Part shown: piece by piece, positions 1 through 5,103 of the stretch
Layout: the number at the start of each line of letters is the position of its first letter
Position numbering within the stretch: the first letter of the stretch is position 1
Source: Chloroflexota bacterium
GTDB taxonomy: Bacteria; Chloroflexota; Dormibacteria; Aeolococcales; Aeolococcaceae
Reading direction: 5' to 3'
DNA: 10,878 nt
Assembly (NCBI GenBank): GCA_028287605.1
Contig: JAQBPI010000126.1
Span: 1-10,878, forward strand
Translations under genes and position numbers: made by a program
The notes under the pieces: generated by a model
What the model saw: the letters and a program-made list of their open reading frames with translations, nothing else
Databases searched by the model: none
Told to the model about the DNA's origin: nothing

Positions 1-139
1 AACCTGGTGCGCTGACCGACATCGAAGCGCCGGGAGGATAGGTCGGGCAACGAAAGGAGAGACGCCAGCACCGAGAACGCCACCGGGAAACGCCGCGGGC
101 CGTCGTATCCACCCCCCGTGCCGCCCCTCGACGGGCCGC

Positions 140-214
140 TGGTACCCCCGGCAGGAATTGAACCTGCGCACAAGGTTTAGGAAACCTCTGCTCTATCCAC
201 TGAGCTACGGGGGC
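140..214 (-). tRNA. tRNA-Arg, anticodon CCT
   Basis: Read on the minus strand, this is a complete 75-nt cloverleaf. The 7-bp acceptor stem (GCCCCCG with CGGGGGT) has a G-T closing pair, and the D arm reads GCTC/GAGC. The anticodon stem GAGGT/ACCTT encloses loop TTCCTAA, so the anticodon is CCT and the tRNA reads the arginine codon AGG. A 4-nt variable region is followed by T arm GCAGG-TTCAATT-CCTGC. Discriminator base A is followed by an encoded CCA (plus-strand TGG at 140-142). No tRNA partner lies next to it, so it looks like a single-gene unit. Confidence 0.96.
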
Positions 215-496
215 ACGCAAGGACTTTCCGGCGTCAGTCTGGCTCTGTACCCTTCTCCGTACCACTTGTGGATCTCGTCGAGTACTGCGCATCCATCGCC
301 AGGGCTGCCGCGTCGGTCATCGCTCCGGTGACGTGCGGCGGCTCGCTCCGGGAACACGAGGATACCCGCACCCGGGTCCGCCGCAGAGCCTCGGCCGCCA
401 GGTGATCCAAGGGCTGCGAGAAGGCCGGTTGCCGGAAGGAGGTGAACCACCTCGTCGTCGATGGCGACCGGCCCGCCATCTCGCACCCACGTCTGC
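215..496. other. intergenic stretch with no supported gene
   Basis: Between the tRNA and the MarR gene I see only overlapping open frames without convincing ribosome binding sites, domain-like sequence or consistent codon bias. The tRNA promoter should lie in its left part, but I cannot place the hexamers with confidence. Positions 1-139, left of the tRNA, are similar. The first 15 bases could be the last four codons and stop of an upstream plus-strand gene (ends NLVR), but that is too short to call. Confidence 0.4.
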
Positions 497-964
497 TCAG
501 ACGGCAACGTCGATGGCGCGGCGACCATCGGGATCGGTGCGGCTCAGCCTTTCCGCGAGCTCCCGCATGGACTGGAGGAGCGCCGCCTTGCGGTCGGGTG
601 CGAGCTCGTCGAAGAGCCCCGCGACCGCCTGCCGGTGCGCCTCGTAGAGGCGATCGACCATCGAGGTGCCGCGCTCGGTCAGGGTGATCCAGGTGACCCG
701 CCGGTCCCGCGGGTCCGGCGACCGCGCCACCAGACCCTCCTTTTCGAGGGCGTCCACGAGCGCGGTGACGCGGCGCGCGGTGATGGCCAGCACGGTGGCG
801 AGCCCACTCATCTTCTGCGGCCCCTCGCACTGGACCGCGCCGAGAAGCCGGACACGGACCGCGGTCGGCCCTCCCGAGGGAAGGAGGTGTTCCACCCACT
901 GCTTGAACCTCGGCAGGAAGTCCACGAAGGCGTCCGCGAGGTCGAAGTCGATCTGCTCCCCCAC
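497..964 (-). CDS. MarR-family winged-helix transcriptional regulator
   Basis: This 155-residue protein has the size and architecture of MarR-type dimeric repressors, which block transcription until a small ligand or oxidant releases them from DNA. An N-terminal helix (residues 5-28) and a C-terminal helical pair (about 105-148) would form the dimer interface. The winged HTH spans about 35-100, with recognition helix TARRVTALVDALEKEGLV near 62-79 and the typical wing DPRDRR at 84-89. I chose the GTG start at 964 because GAGGG lies 9 nt upstream. A start further upstream would run into the operator. It is divergent from an MFS exporter operon, and a 29-bp dyad overlaps the exporter promoter, so it most likely represses that pump and itself. 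The family call is firm. The ligand is unknown. Confidence 0.93.
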   Translation of the reverse strand: MGEQIDFDLADAFVDFLPRFKQWVEHLLPSGGPTAVRVRLLGAVQCEGPQKMSGLATVLAITARRVTALVDALEKEGLVARSPDPRDRRVTWITLTERGTSMVDRLYEAHRQAVAGLFDELAPDRKAALLQSMRELAERLSRTDPDGRRAIDVAV

Positions 965-970
965 GACTTA

Positions 971-999
971 TTGCCCTCAACCATGTACCCCGCTATACT
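971..999 (+). promoter_or_regulatory. sigma-70-type promoter of the exporter operon
   Basis: TTGCCC (971-976), a 17-nt spacer and TATACT (994-999) make the best -35/-10 pair in the window, with predicted transcription start near 1006. It reads toward the small membrane peptide and the MFS gene. Its -10 box sits in the centre of the dyad at 983-1011, so a repressor bound there would block RNA polymerase directly. Confidence 0.75.
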
Positions 1000-1011
1000 A
1001 GCGGAGTACAT
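983..1011. promoter_or_regulatory. MarR-type operator, 29-bp inverted repeat
   Basis: The half-sites ATGTACCCCGC (983-993) and GCGGAGTACAT (1001-1011) are inverted repeats with one mismatch over 11 bp, around a 7-bp AT-rich spacer TATACTA. The dyad lies between the MarR gene and the exporter operon and covers the -10 of the plus-strand promoter. It also covers a weaker minus-strand -10 candidate (TATAGC, 997-992) that would serve the regulator. Position and symmetry fit a MarR dimer site that controls both directions. The assignment is inferred from arrangement, not from a known consensus. Confidence 0.8.
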
Positions 1012-1084
1012 CATCAACCACTTCCTCTAGCATACCGCCGTCGCGTCACCCATGGGGAGGCGTAGCAGGGCGGGGGAGGCCCGC

Positions 1085-1201
1085 ATGAACACCGCAGCCA
1101 ACCCTGGCGTCCGCGTGCCCGAGCTCGAGCGCGTGACCGCGCCCGCCGTGCTCCTCGTGACCTCGGCAGCGGCCGCCGGTCTGCTCGCCGCCACCCTCTA
1201 G
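1085..1201 (+). CDS. 38-residue single-helix membrane peptide in the exporter operon
   Basis: A 39-codon frame starts at an ATG with a strong GGGGGAGG ribosome binding site 5 nt upstream (1072-1079). The N-terminal half (about residues 1-17) is polar with a few charges. It is followed by an Ala/Leu/Val-rich stretch (about 18-38) long enough to span the membrane once, and the protein ends right after it. It is the first gene downstream of the MarR-controlled promoter, and the exporter start follows about 90 nt later. An in-frame ATG at 1052 would add 11 residues but has no good binding site. I recognise no family. It could be a small partner of the transporter or a translated leader that sets exporter expression. 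Confidence 0.55.
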   Translation: MNTAANPGVRVPELERVTAPAVLLVTSAAAAGLLAATL

Positions 1202-1291
1202 ACCGAACGCCGGTCGCGCGAGAAATCCCTCCCCTGGTGGTGGCACGTCTGTCGCCGCCCCGGCTGGTCCCGCATGGAGAGGCAACCTGCT

Positions 1292-3028
1292 GTGATCGAT
1301 CCCGTCCGGACGGAGAAGGACAGCCCCGCCGAGGCCGTCGGCGAGGGTCGCGTCGTCGCACTTCCCACCCCGGCCCGTCCGACCCGCCCGCGACGACCCT
1401 CACAGCCGGCCAGGAGGACGGTGGGCCACGGCGGCCGCCGCGGCCCGGGCCGCCGCCCTGCCGTCGTCGCCACCGCCCCACCGGCCCCCGAGGCGAGCCG
1501 ACCCGTCGAGGATGCCCCGGCCTCCGACCGGGGCTGGGTTCTGCCCCTTGCGGTCCTGGTGGTGGGCATGTTCATGGCGGTGCTCGACACCGACATCGTC
1601 AACGTTGCCATCCCCATGATGCAGACGCAGTTCGGCGCCACCACCGACCAGGTGCAGTGGGTGGCCACCGCCTACACCCTCGCGCTGGGAATCGTTGTTC
1701 CCGTGAGCGGCTGGCTCGGGGATCGCTATGGCCTGGACCGCGTCTACCGCTATTCCCTCATCGGCTTCGCGGCGGGTTCGGCACTGTGCGGCCTGGCCTG
1801 GAGCCTCAACATCCTGATCGGTTTCAGGATCGTCCAGGCGATCGGCGGCGGGCTGCTGCCGGCCGTCGCGCAGGCGATGCTCTACCGCATGGTGCCGCGC
1901 GAGAAGATGGGGACCGCCATGGGCTTCTTCGGGCTCGGCGTCCTCTTCGCGCCGGCCGTCGGCCCGACCATCGGCGGCTACCTCGTCGAATACGTGAACT
2001 GGCGGCTGATCTTCTACATCAACGTTCCCGTCGCCGTGCTCGGACTGGTGGCGGCGTCCGCCGTGCTGCCGCGCTTCCCCAGAACGAGCGGTCAGCGGTT
2101 CGACACCGCCGGCTTCGCGAGCGTGGCCACGAGCCTCTTCTCCCTGCTGCTGGCGCTGTCCGAGGGCGCGTCCTGGGGCTGGACGTCGTACCGCGTCCTC
2201 ATCCTTGGCGCGGTCGGCCTGCTCAGCCTGGCCGTCTTCGTCGTCGTCGAGCTCTCCGTCGAGGAGCCGATGCTCGACGTGCGGATCTTCGGCAACTGGG
2301 CCTACACCAACTCCTCGCTGCTGATGGCGATCCTCATCGCCGCCCTCTTCGCGGGGATGTTCTATGTTCCGCTGTTCCTCCAGGAGGGGCAGGGCCTGGG
2401 TGCCCTCCAGGCCGGGCTGACGCTGTTGCTGCCCGCGCTGATCACCGGGATGGTGATGCCCATCTCCGGTCAGCTCTACGACCGGATCGGAGCGCGCTGG
2501 CCGGCGACGGTCGGCCTCCTCCTCGTCGCCTACGGGACGTACCTGATCCACGGCATCACGCTGTCGACCTCGAAGGGGCAGATCGTGCTCTGGATGTCGA
2601 TTCGGAGCCTGGGCATGGGACTGTCGATCATGCCGATCATCACCGCGGGGATGGCGACCGTCTCCAGCGCGGCGGCGGGCCGGGCGAGCGCGATGAACAA
2701 CATCATCCAGCGGGTGTCGTCGGCACTCGGGCTGGGGGTGCTGACCGCCATCCTCACCAGCCAGGAGGCGCAGCAGATGAGCGACCGAGCCGTGCTGCTC
2801 CCCAGCGTGGCTCCCGGGTTCCCCCAGCTGCAGGGCATGGCCGCGCAGGGACAGGCCGGCGTGCTCCCGCTCTACAACAGCACCAGCCTGCAGGTCTTCG
2901 GCACGGCCGTGGGCGATCTCTTCCTGCTCACCGCAGGGCTCACCGCGGTCGGCGTGCTTCTCGCCCTCATGCTGCCGGCCCGCCCGGTGGCGTCGGCGGA
3001 GGGCCGGAGCGCGGTGCTCGAGCTGTGA
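1292..3028 (+). CDS. MFS exporter, DHA2 (EmrB/QacA-like) 14-helix drug:proton antiporter
   Basis: This cytoplasmic-membrane antiporter would expel toxic compounds in exchange for protons. After an unusual tail of about 80 residues rich in Pro, Arg and Ala, the 14-helix core begins. Residue positions below count from the GTG start. Motif D1-like LDTDIVNVAIP starts near residue 98, with Asp99 and Asp101 in helix 1. Motif A-type GWLGDRYG spans 140-147. GFRIVQAIGGG resembles motif B. The antiporter motif C, GLGVLFAPAVGPTIGG, lies near 214-229. I prefer GTG 1292 because GGAGAGG (1276-1282) lies 9 nt upstream. The in-frame ATG at 1274 has no ribosome binding site and would add six residues. The gene follows a MarR-controlled promoter and the 38-residue membrane peptide, the usual setting for an inducible multidrug pump. 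The substrate cannot be read from sequence. Confidence 0.93.
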   Translation: MIDPVRTEKDSPAEAVGEGRVVALPTPARPTRPRRPSQPARRTVGHGGRRGPGRRPAVVATAPPAPEASRPVEDAPASDRGWVLPLAVLVVGMFMAVLDTDIVNVAIPMMQTQFGATTDQVQWVATAYTLALGIVVPVSGWLGDRYGLDRVYRYSLIGFAAGSALCGLAWSLNILIGFRIVQAIGGGLLPAVAQAMLYRMVPREKMGTAMGFFGLGVLFAPAVGPTIGGYLVEYVNWRLIFYINVPVAVLGLVAASAVLPRFPRTSGQRFDTAGFASVATSLFSLLLALSEGASWGWTSYRVLILGAVGLLSLAVFVVVELSVEEPMLDVRIFGNWAYTNSSLLMAILIAALFAGMFYVPLFLQEGQGLGALQAGLTLLLPALITGMVMPISGQLYDRIGARWPATVGLLLVAYGTYLIHGITLSTSKGQIVLWMSIRSLGMGLSIMPIITAGMATVSSAAAGRASAMNNIIQRVSSALGLGVLTAILTSQEAQQMSDRAVLLPSVAPGFPQLQGMAAQGQAGVLPLYNSTSLQVFGTAVGDLFLLTAGLTAVGVLLALMLPARPVASAEGRSAVLEL

Positions 3029-3062
3029 TGAGAGGCCTACGGTCATCCACTCCAACGGCGGC

Positions 3063-3082
3063 CCCCGGCGCCCAATCCGGGG
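3063..3082 (+). terminator. possible hairpin after the exporter gene
   Basis: CCCCGG (3063-3068) and CCGGGG (3077-3082) pair around an 8-nt loop, 35 nt after the exporter stop codon. There is no T run, so this is at best a weak or factor-assisted terminator. Confidence 0.3.
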
Positions 3083-3134
3083 CCTACCCGCAGCCGCTGT
3101 CGCCAGCCCGGTGGATGACGCGACAGAAGGGAGG

Positions 3135-3527
3135 CTACGGTTGCAGCGGCGGGCGGCGAAGTGCGGCGAGCTGTCGGTCGATCTCGGCGTCGAGCGCCTC
3201 CTGGTGCTCGGGATTTCCCAGCGCCGCGTCGATGCGACCTCGGGCCTCGGTGCGGGCGGTGTTGTGCGAGCCCGCCGCCGACCTGGCGCGGGCCCTGAGG
3301 TGCCGGCGCTCGGCGGCCTCGCCGTCCGCGTCGGCGGTGGCCTGCGTCGGGGTCTCGAACACCAGCGGCTCGGCGGTCTCGTGGTGGCGGCACGCCTCGG
3401 CGTCGGCCCTCTCGCGCTGGGCGAAACGATCTCCGCGCCATCCGCAGGTGCTGCAGGTGGCGCGGTGCGAGGCGCCGGGGATGAACCCGCCGGTGCTGGT
3501 CATCACGGTCACGCTGTGTCCGGTCAT
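3135..3527 (-). CDS. small zinc-ribbon-like protein of unknown function
   Basis: This 130-residue soluble protein has strongly GC-biased third codon positions, which supports this frame over the overlapping plus-strand frames. Residues 22-50 carry CSTCGWRG (Cys25, Cys28) and then CRHHE (Cys46, His48, His49), a spacing that could bind one zinc ion. The rest is charged, helical and rich in Ala, Arg and Glu (about 60-125), which suggests a short coiled or amphipathic C-terminal part. I chose ATG 3527 because AGGAG lies 4 nt upstream. The frame stays open to 3590, but that longer start would read another AAGGAGG sequence as codons. The gene stands alone behind an AT-rich upstream region with two inverted repeats. 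I do not recognise a named family. DNA or RNA binding is possible but unproven. Confidence 0.7.
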   Translation of the reverse strand: MTGHSVTVMTSTGGFIPGASHRATCSTCGWRGDRFAQRERADAEACRHHETAEPLVFETPTQATADADGEAAERRHLRARARSAAGSHNTARTEARGRIDAALGNPEHQEALDAEIDRQLAALRRPPLQP

Positions 3528-3542
3528 ATGGCTCCTAACGCA

Positions 3543-3556
3543 GCACAGCGCTGTGC
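3543..3556. promoter_or_regulatory. 14-bp perfect palindrome in the leader of the zinc-ribbon gene
   Basis: GCACAGCGCTGTGC is a perfect dyad located 16 nt upstream of the ATG at 3527, just before the ribosome binding site. It could be a protein-binding operator. In RNA it could form a 5-bp hairpin with a GCGC loop beside the Shine-Dalgarno sequence. Confidence 0.45.
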
Positions 3557-3585
3557 GTGAGAGGGAAGAACATGCCTCCTTCAAC

Positions 3586-3607
3586 ATCATAACATATCTG
3601 TAATGTT
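3586..3607 (-). promoter_or_regulatory. candidate AT-rich promoter with inverted repeat
   Basis: On the minus strand TATGAT (3591-3586) is a fair -10 box for the zinc-ribbon gene, giving a leader of about 50 nt. No good -35 is visible. Directly upstream lies AACAT-N7-ATGTT (3591-3607), a dyad in the most AT-rich patch of this otherwise GC-rich region. An activator or repressor site is plausible. Confidence 0.35.
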
Positions 3608-3680
3608 CGTCCCCCCGCGGTCGGTCATCCGCTCATCCGGAGCGATCGCGCCGCGACACGTCACGGGTTCACCACCGCGG

Positions 3681-3688
3681 GGTAGCCT
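3681..3688 (+). promoter_or_regulatory. candidate -10 box GGTAGCCT
   Basis: TAGCCT (3683-3688) lies 47 nt before the start of the 64-residue gene. The identical octamer precedes the VOC-like pseudogene at 7363-7370, and similar TANNCT boxes precede other genes here. No clear -35 is seen. Confidence 0.4.
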
Positions 3689-3735
3689 TCATCTCCAAGA
3701 GCCCGCACCACGCGGGCACCACAGGGAGGACGCGC

Positions 3736-3930
3736 ATGCCGTCCGAGGAGCTCGACGACACCACCGCCGCCCTGATCGGACACGCCCTGGTGCGCTATCT
3801 GGTCAACGAGGATCCCGCCGGGGTGGCGCGATACGTCCCCGATCTCGACCCCACCGTCGTGGACGACGCCAAGGCGGCGCGCATCGCCCACACCATGGTC
3901 GAGCTGCTGCGGAACTTCAGTCTCGTCTGA
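3736..3930 (+). CDS. 64-residue acidic small protein, unknown
   Basis: The ATG is preceded by AGGGAGGA 5 nt upstream, and the whole frame shows the local codon bias. The product is acidic and looks mostly helical: an N-terminal segment (about 4-24), a middle segment with ARYVPDLDPTVVDD (about 31-44) and a C-terminal amphipathic helix (about 45-62). It has no signal peptide, membrane span or cysteine, so it should be a soluble cytoplasmic protein. I recognise no family. It is followed on the same strand, about 100 nt later, by the repeat protein, which has its own ribosome binding site, so the two may be cotranscribed. Confidence 0.7.
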   Translation: MPSEELDDTTAALIGHALVRYLVNEDPAGVARYVPDLDPTVVDDAKAARIAHTMVELLRNFSLV

Positions 3931-4034
3931 CCGCGCCGGGAACCCGGTTCACTCGGTTTCGTGGCTCCCCACCCCGGGCAGGGACTGACGGCAGGACGGC
4001 CACCTCCGTGGATCGTCCCGAGTGGAGGAACGTG

Positions 4035-4388
4035 ATGGCTGAGCCGACCACCCCGAACCCGGACGTCGAGAGCACCGAGACCGCCTTCCACGGCGAGAAG
4101 GATCTCGAGAGTATGCGGCGCTGGGGCGACCACGAGCCCGGCTTCCCGGCGGGCACCGGCCCCCTGGGCAAGCCCGAGGAGTGGGAACCCAAGCACGAAC
4201 CGCATGACCGCCAGGTCACTCCGCCCTCCGACGAGGGGGGCGAGACCGCCGAGAAGGGCCCGGAGGAGCTCGAGAGCATGCGGCGCTGGGGCGACCACGA
4301 GCCCGGCTTTCCCGCAGGCACCGGCCCCCTCGGCAAGCCCGAGGAGTGGGAGCAGAAGCACGAGCCGGGTGACCGCCCTCCGGCCTGA
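4035..4388 (+). CDS. hydrophilic two-module repeat protein, unknown
   Basis: The product has 117 residues. GGAGGA (4024-4029) lies 5 nt before the ATG. About two-thirds of the protein is two nearly identical 37-residue modules, at residues 23-59 and 78-114. Each has the core LESMRRWGDHEPGFPAG followed by a Gly/Pro/Lys/Glu/Trp-rich tail ending in HEPxDR. Modules and linker are polar, rich in Glu, Gly, Pro and Asp, with no cysteine, signal or membrane segment, so it is probably soluble and largely disordered. The conserved Trp, Arg-Arg and Gly-Asp-His suggest a binding motif rather than a structural filler. The composition recalls hydrophilin or desiccation-type proteins, but I recognise no family. 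A strong hairpin follows the stop codon. Confidence 0.75.
   Translation: MAEPTTPNPDVESTETAFHGEKDLESMRRWGDHEPGFPAGTGPLGKPEEWEPKHEPHDRQVTPPSDEGGETAEKGPEELESMRRWGDHEPGFPAGTGPLGKPEEWEQKHEPGDRPPA
4101..4212 (+). repeat. module copy 1 of the repeat protein (112 bp)
   Basis: This direct repeat is partner of 4266-4377, in the same frame and of identical length, with start-to-start spacing of 165 bp (55 codons). Most differences are at third codon positions (for example GAT/GAG, AGT/AGC, GGG/GGC classes), and the protein modules differ at only a few residues. Confidence 0.9.
4266..4377 (+). repeat. module copy 2 of the repeat protein (112 bp)
   Basis: This is the second copy of the 112-bp in-frame repeat at 4101-4212. 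No third copy is visible before or after, and the 18-residue linker between copies is not repeated. Confidence 0.9.
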
Positions 4389-4401
4389 TCCCCACAGCGC
4401 G

Positions 4402-4428
4402 GGCGGGGGGCCGTCACGGCTCCCCGCC
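4402..4428 (+). terminator. GC-rich hairpin between convergent genes
   Basis: GGCGGGGGGCCG (4402-4413) pairs with CGGCTCCCCGCC (4417-4428) over 12 bp, including one G-U, around a TCA loop. It begins 14 nt after the stop of the repeat protein and lies 40 nt beyond the convergent response-regulator stop, so it may end transcripts from both sides. No T tract follows on either strand. Confidence 0.55.
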
Positions 4429-4454
4429 GCGTCGGCTGCGCGCGGGCCGCGGCC

Positions 4455-4474
4455 CCGCTAGATGCCGCTAGATG
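4455..4474 (-). repeat. 10-bp perfect tandem duplication over a stop codon
   Basis: On the minus strand CATCTAGCGG occurs twice in direct succession. The first copy contains the TAG stop of the response regulator. The pattern looks like a replication-slippage duplication just beyond the end of the gene. Confidence 0.8.
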
Positions 4475-5103
4475 AGACCCTCACGGGTGGCACGCATCGC
4501 CGCCTCGACGCGGTTTCGCACCTCCAGCCTCCGGAAGATCTCCTGGACGTGGGTCTTCACCGTGTTCTCGCTGAGGTGCACGCGGCCGGCGATCTCGCTG
4601 TTGGAGAGGCCGTCGCTCATGAGCCGCAGGATGCGCGTCTGCGTCTCGTTGAGCGCCGGGCGGGCAGTGGCGGCGGCCCCACCGCGGCCGCGCATGCGGG
4701 TGAGCATGTCGCCGGCCACCTCGGGGGCGATCGCCGCGTCGCCGCGGTGCACCGCGCGGATGCTGCGCTTGAGGTCGAGGCGGTCGATGTCCTTGACCAC
4801 GTAGCCGCGGGCGCCGGCGCGGATCGCCTCGTCGACCAGGTCGTGGTCGGTGTAGACGGTGAGGATGATCACCTTCACGTCGGGGTGGCTGCGGCCCAGG
4901 CGCCGGCACGCCTCGGGACCGCCGACGCCGGGCAGGCGGACGTCGAGCAGGACGACGTCGGGGCGGGTGCGCTCCACCAGCTCGTCGAGCCTGTCCGCCG
5001 AGCCGGCCTCTCCGACGATCTCGAAGTCGGGCTCGGCCTGGAGCATGGCGCGCAGCCCCTCGCGGACGATCTCGTGGTCGTCGACCAGGACGATGCGGAT
5101 CAT
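4468..5103 (-). CDS. NarL/FixJ-type two-component response regulator (REC + LuxR HTH)
   Basis: The product has 211 residues, the usual length for the family. The receiver domain (1-120) carries the acidic pair Asp8/Asp9, phosphoacceptor Asp54 in LLDVRLPG, Thr82 and Lys104 in GYVVKD, so the phosphorylation site is intact. A short Ala/Gly/Arg-rich linker joins a LuxR-type DNA-binding domain (about 150-205), whose helix-turn-helix reads LSNSEIAGRVHLSENTVKTHV. Phosphorylation should promote dimerisation and DNA binding. Its ATG overlaps the TGA of the histidine kinase by 4 nt (ATGA), so the two are translationally coupled and almost certainly a cognate pair. Target genes are not visible, though dyads upstream of the kinase are candidates. 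Confidence 0.96.
   Translation of the reverse strand: MIRIVLVDDHEIVREGLRAMLQAEPDFEIVGEAGSADRLDELVERTRPDVVLLDVRLPGVGGPEACRRLGRSHPDVKVIILTVYTDHDLVDEAIRAGARGYVVKDIDRLDLKRSIRAVHRGDAAIAPEVAGDMLTRMRGRGGAAATARPALNETQTRILRLMSDGLSNSEIAGRVHLSENTVKTHVQEIFRRLEVRNRVEAAMRATREGLI

Noticed and set aside
100..139. Imperfect inverted repeat downstream of the tRNA as a terminator
   Set aside because: The stem has mismatches and a loop of over 20 nt with no T run, which is not enough to call.
205..528. 107-codon minus-strand frame between tRNA and MarR
   Set aside because: It starts inside the MarR gene in another frame, ends inside the tRNA and has no ribosome binding site or domain.
1400..3055. 551-codon open frame on the minus strand opposite the exporter
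   Set aside because: It is antisense to a clear MFS protein, very rich in Arg, His, Asp and Gly without domains, and is a by-product of GC-biased third positions on the other strand.
3535..3573. 12-residue leader peptide frame (MFFPLTHSAVLR) before the zinc-ribbon gene, with stop overlapping its ribosome binding site
   Set aside because: AGGAGG lies only 1 nt from the ATG, too close for normal initiation, and the peptide shows no run of a regulatory amino acid, so attenuation is not supported.
3528..3590. Longer start (3590) for the zinc-ribbon protein
   Set aside because: It would translate the candidate leader and a Shine-Dalgarno-like AAGGAGG. The ATG at 3527 has its own ribosome binding site.
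4101..4377. Possible CRISPR-like or mobile repeat
   Set aside because: There are only two 112-bp copies, in frame within one gene, with divergence concentrated at third codon positions. This is a protein-module duplication.
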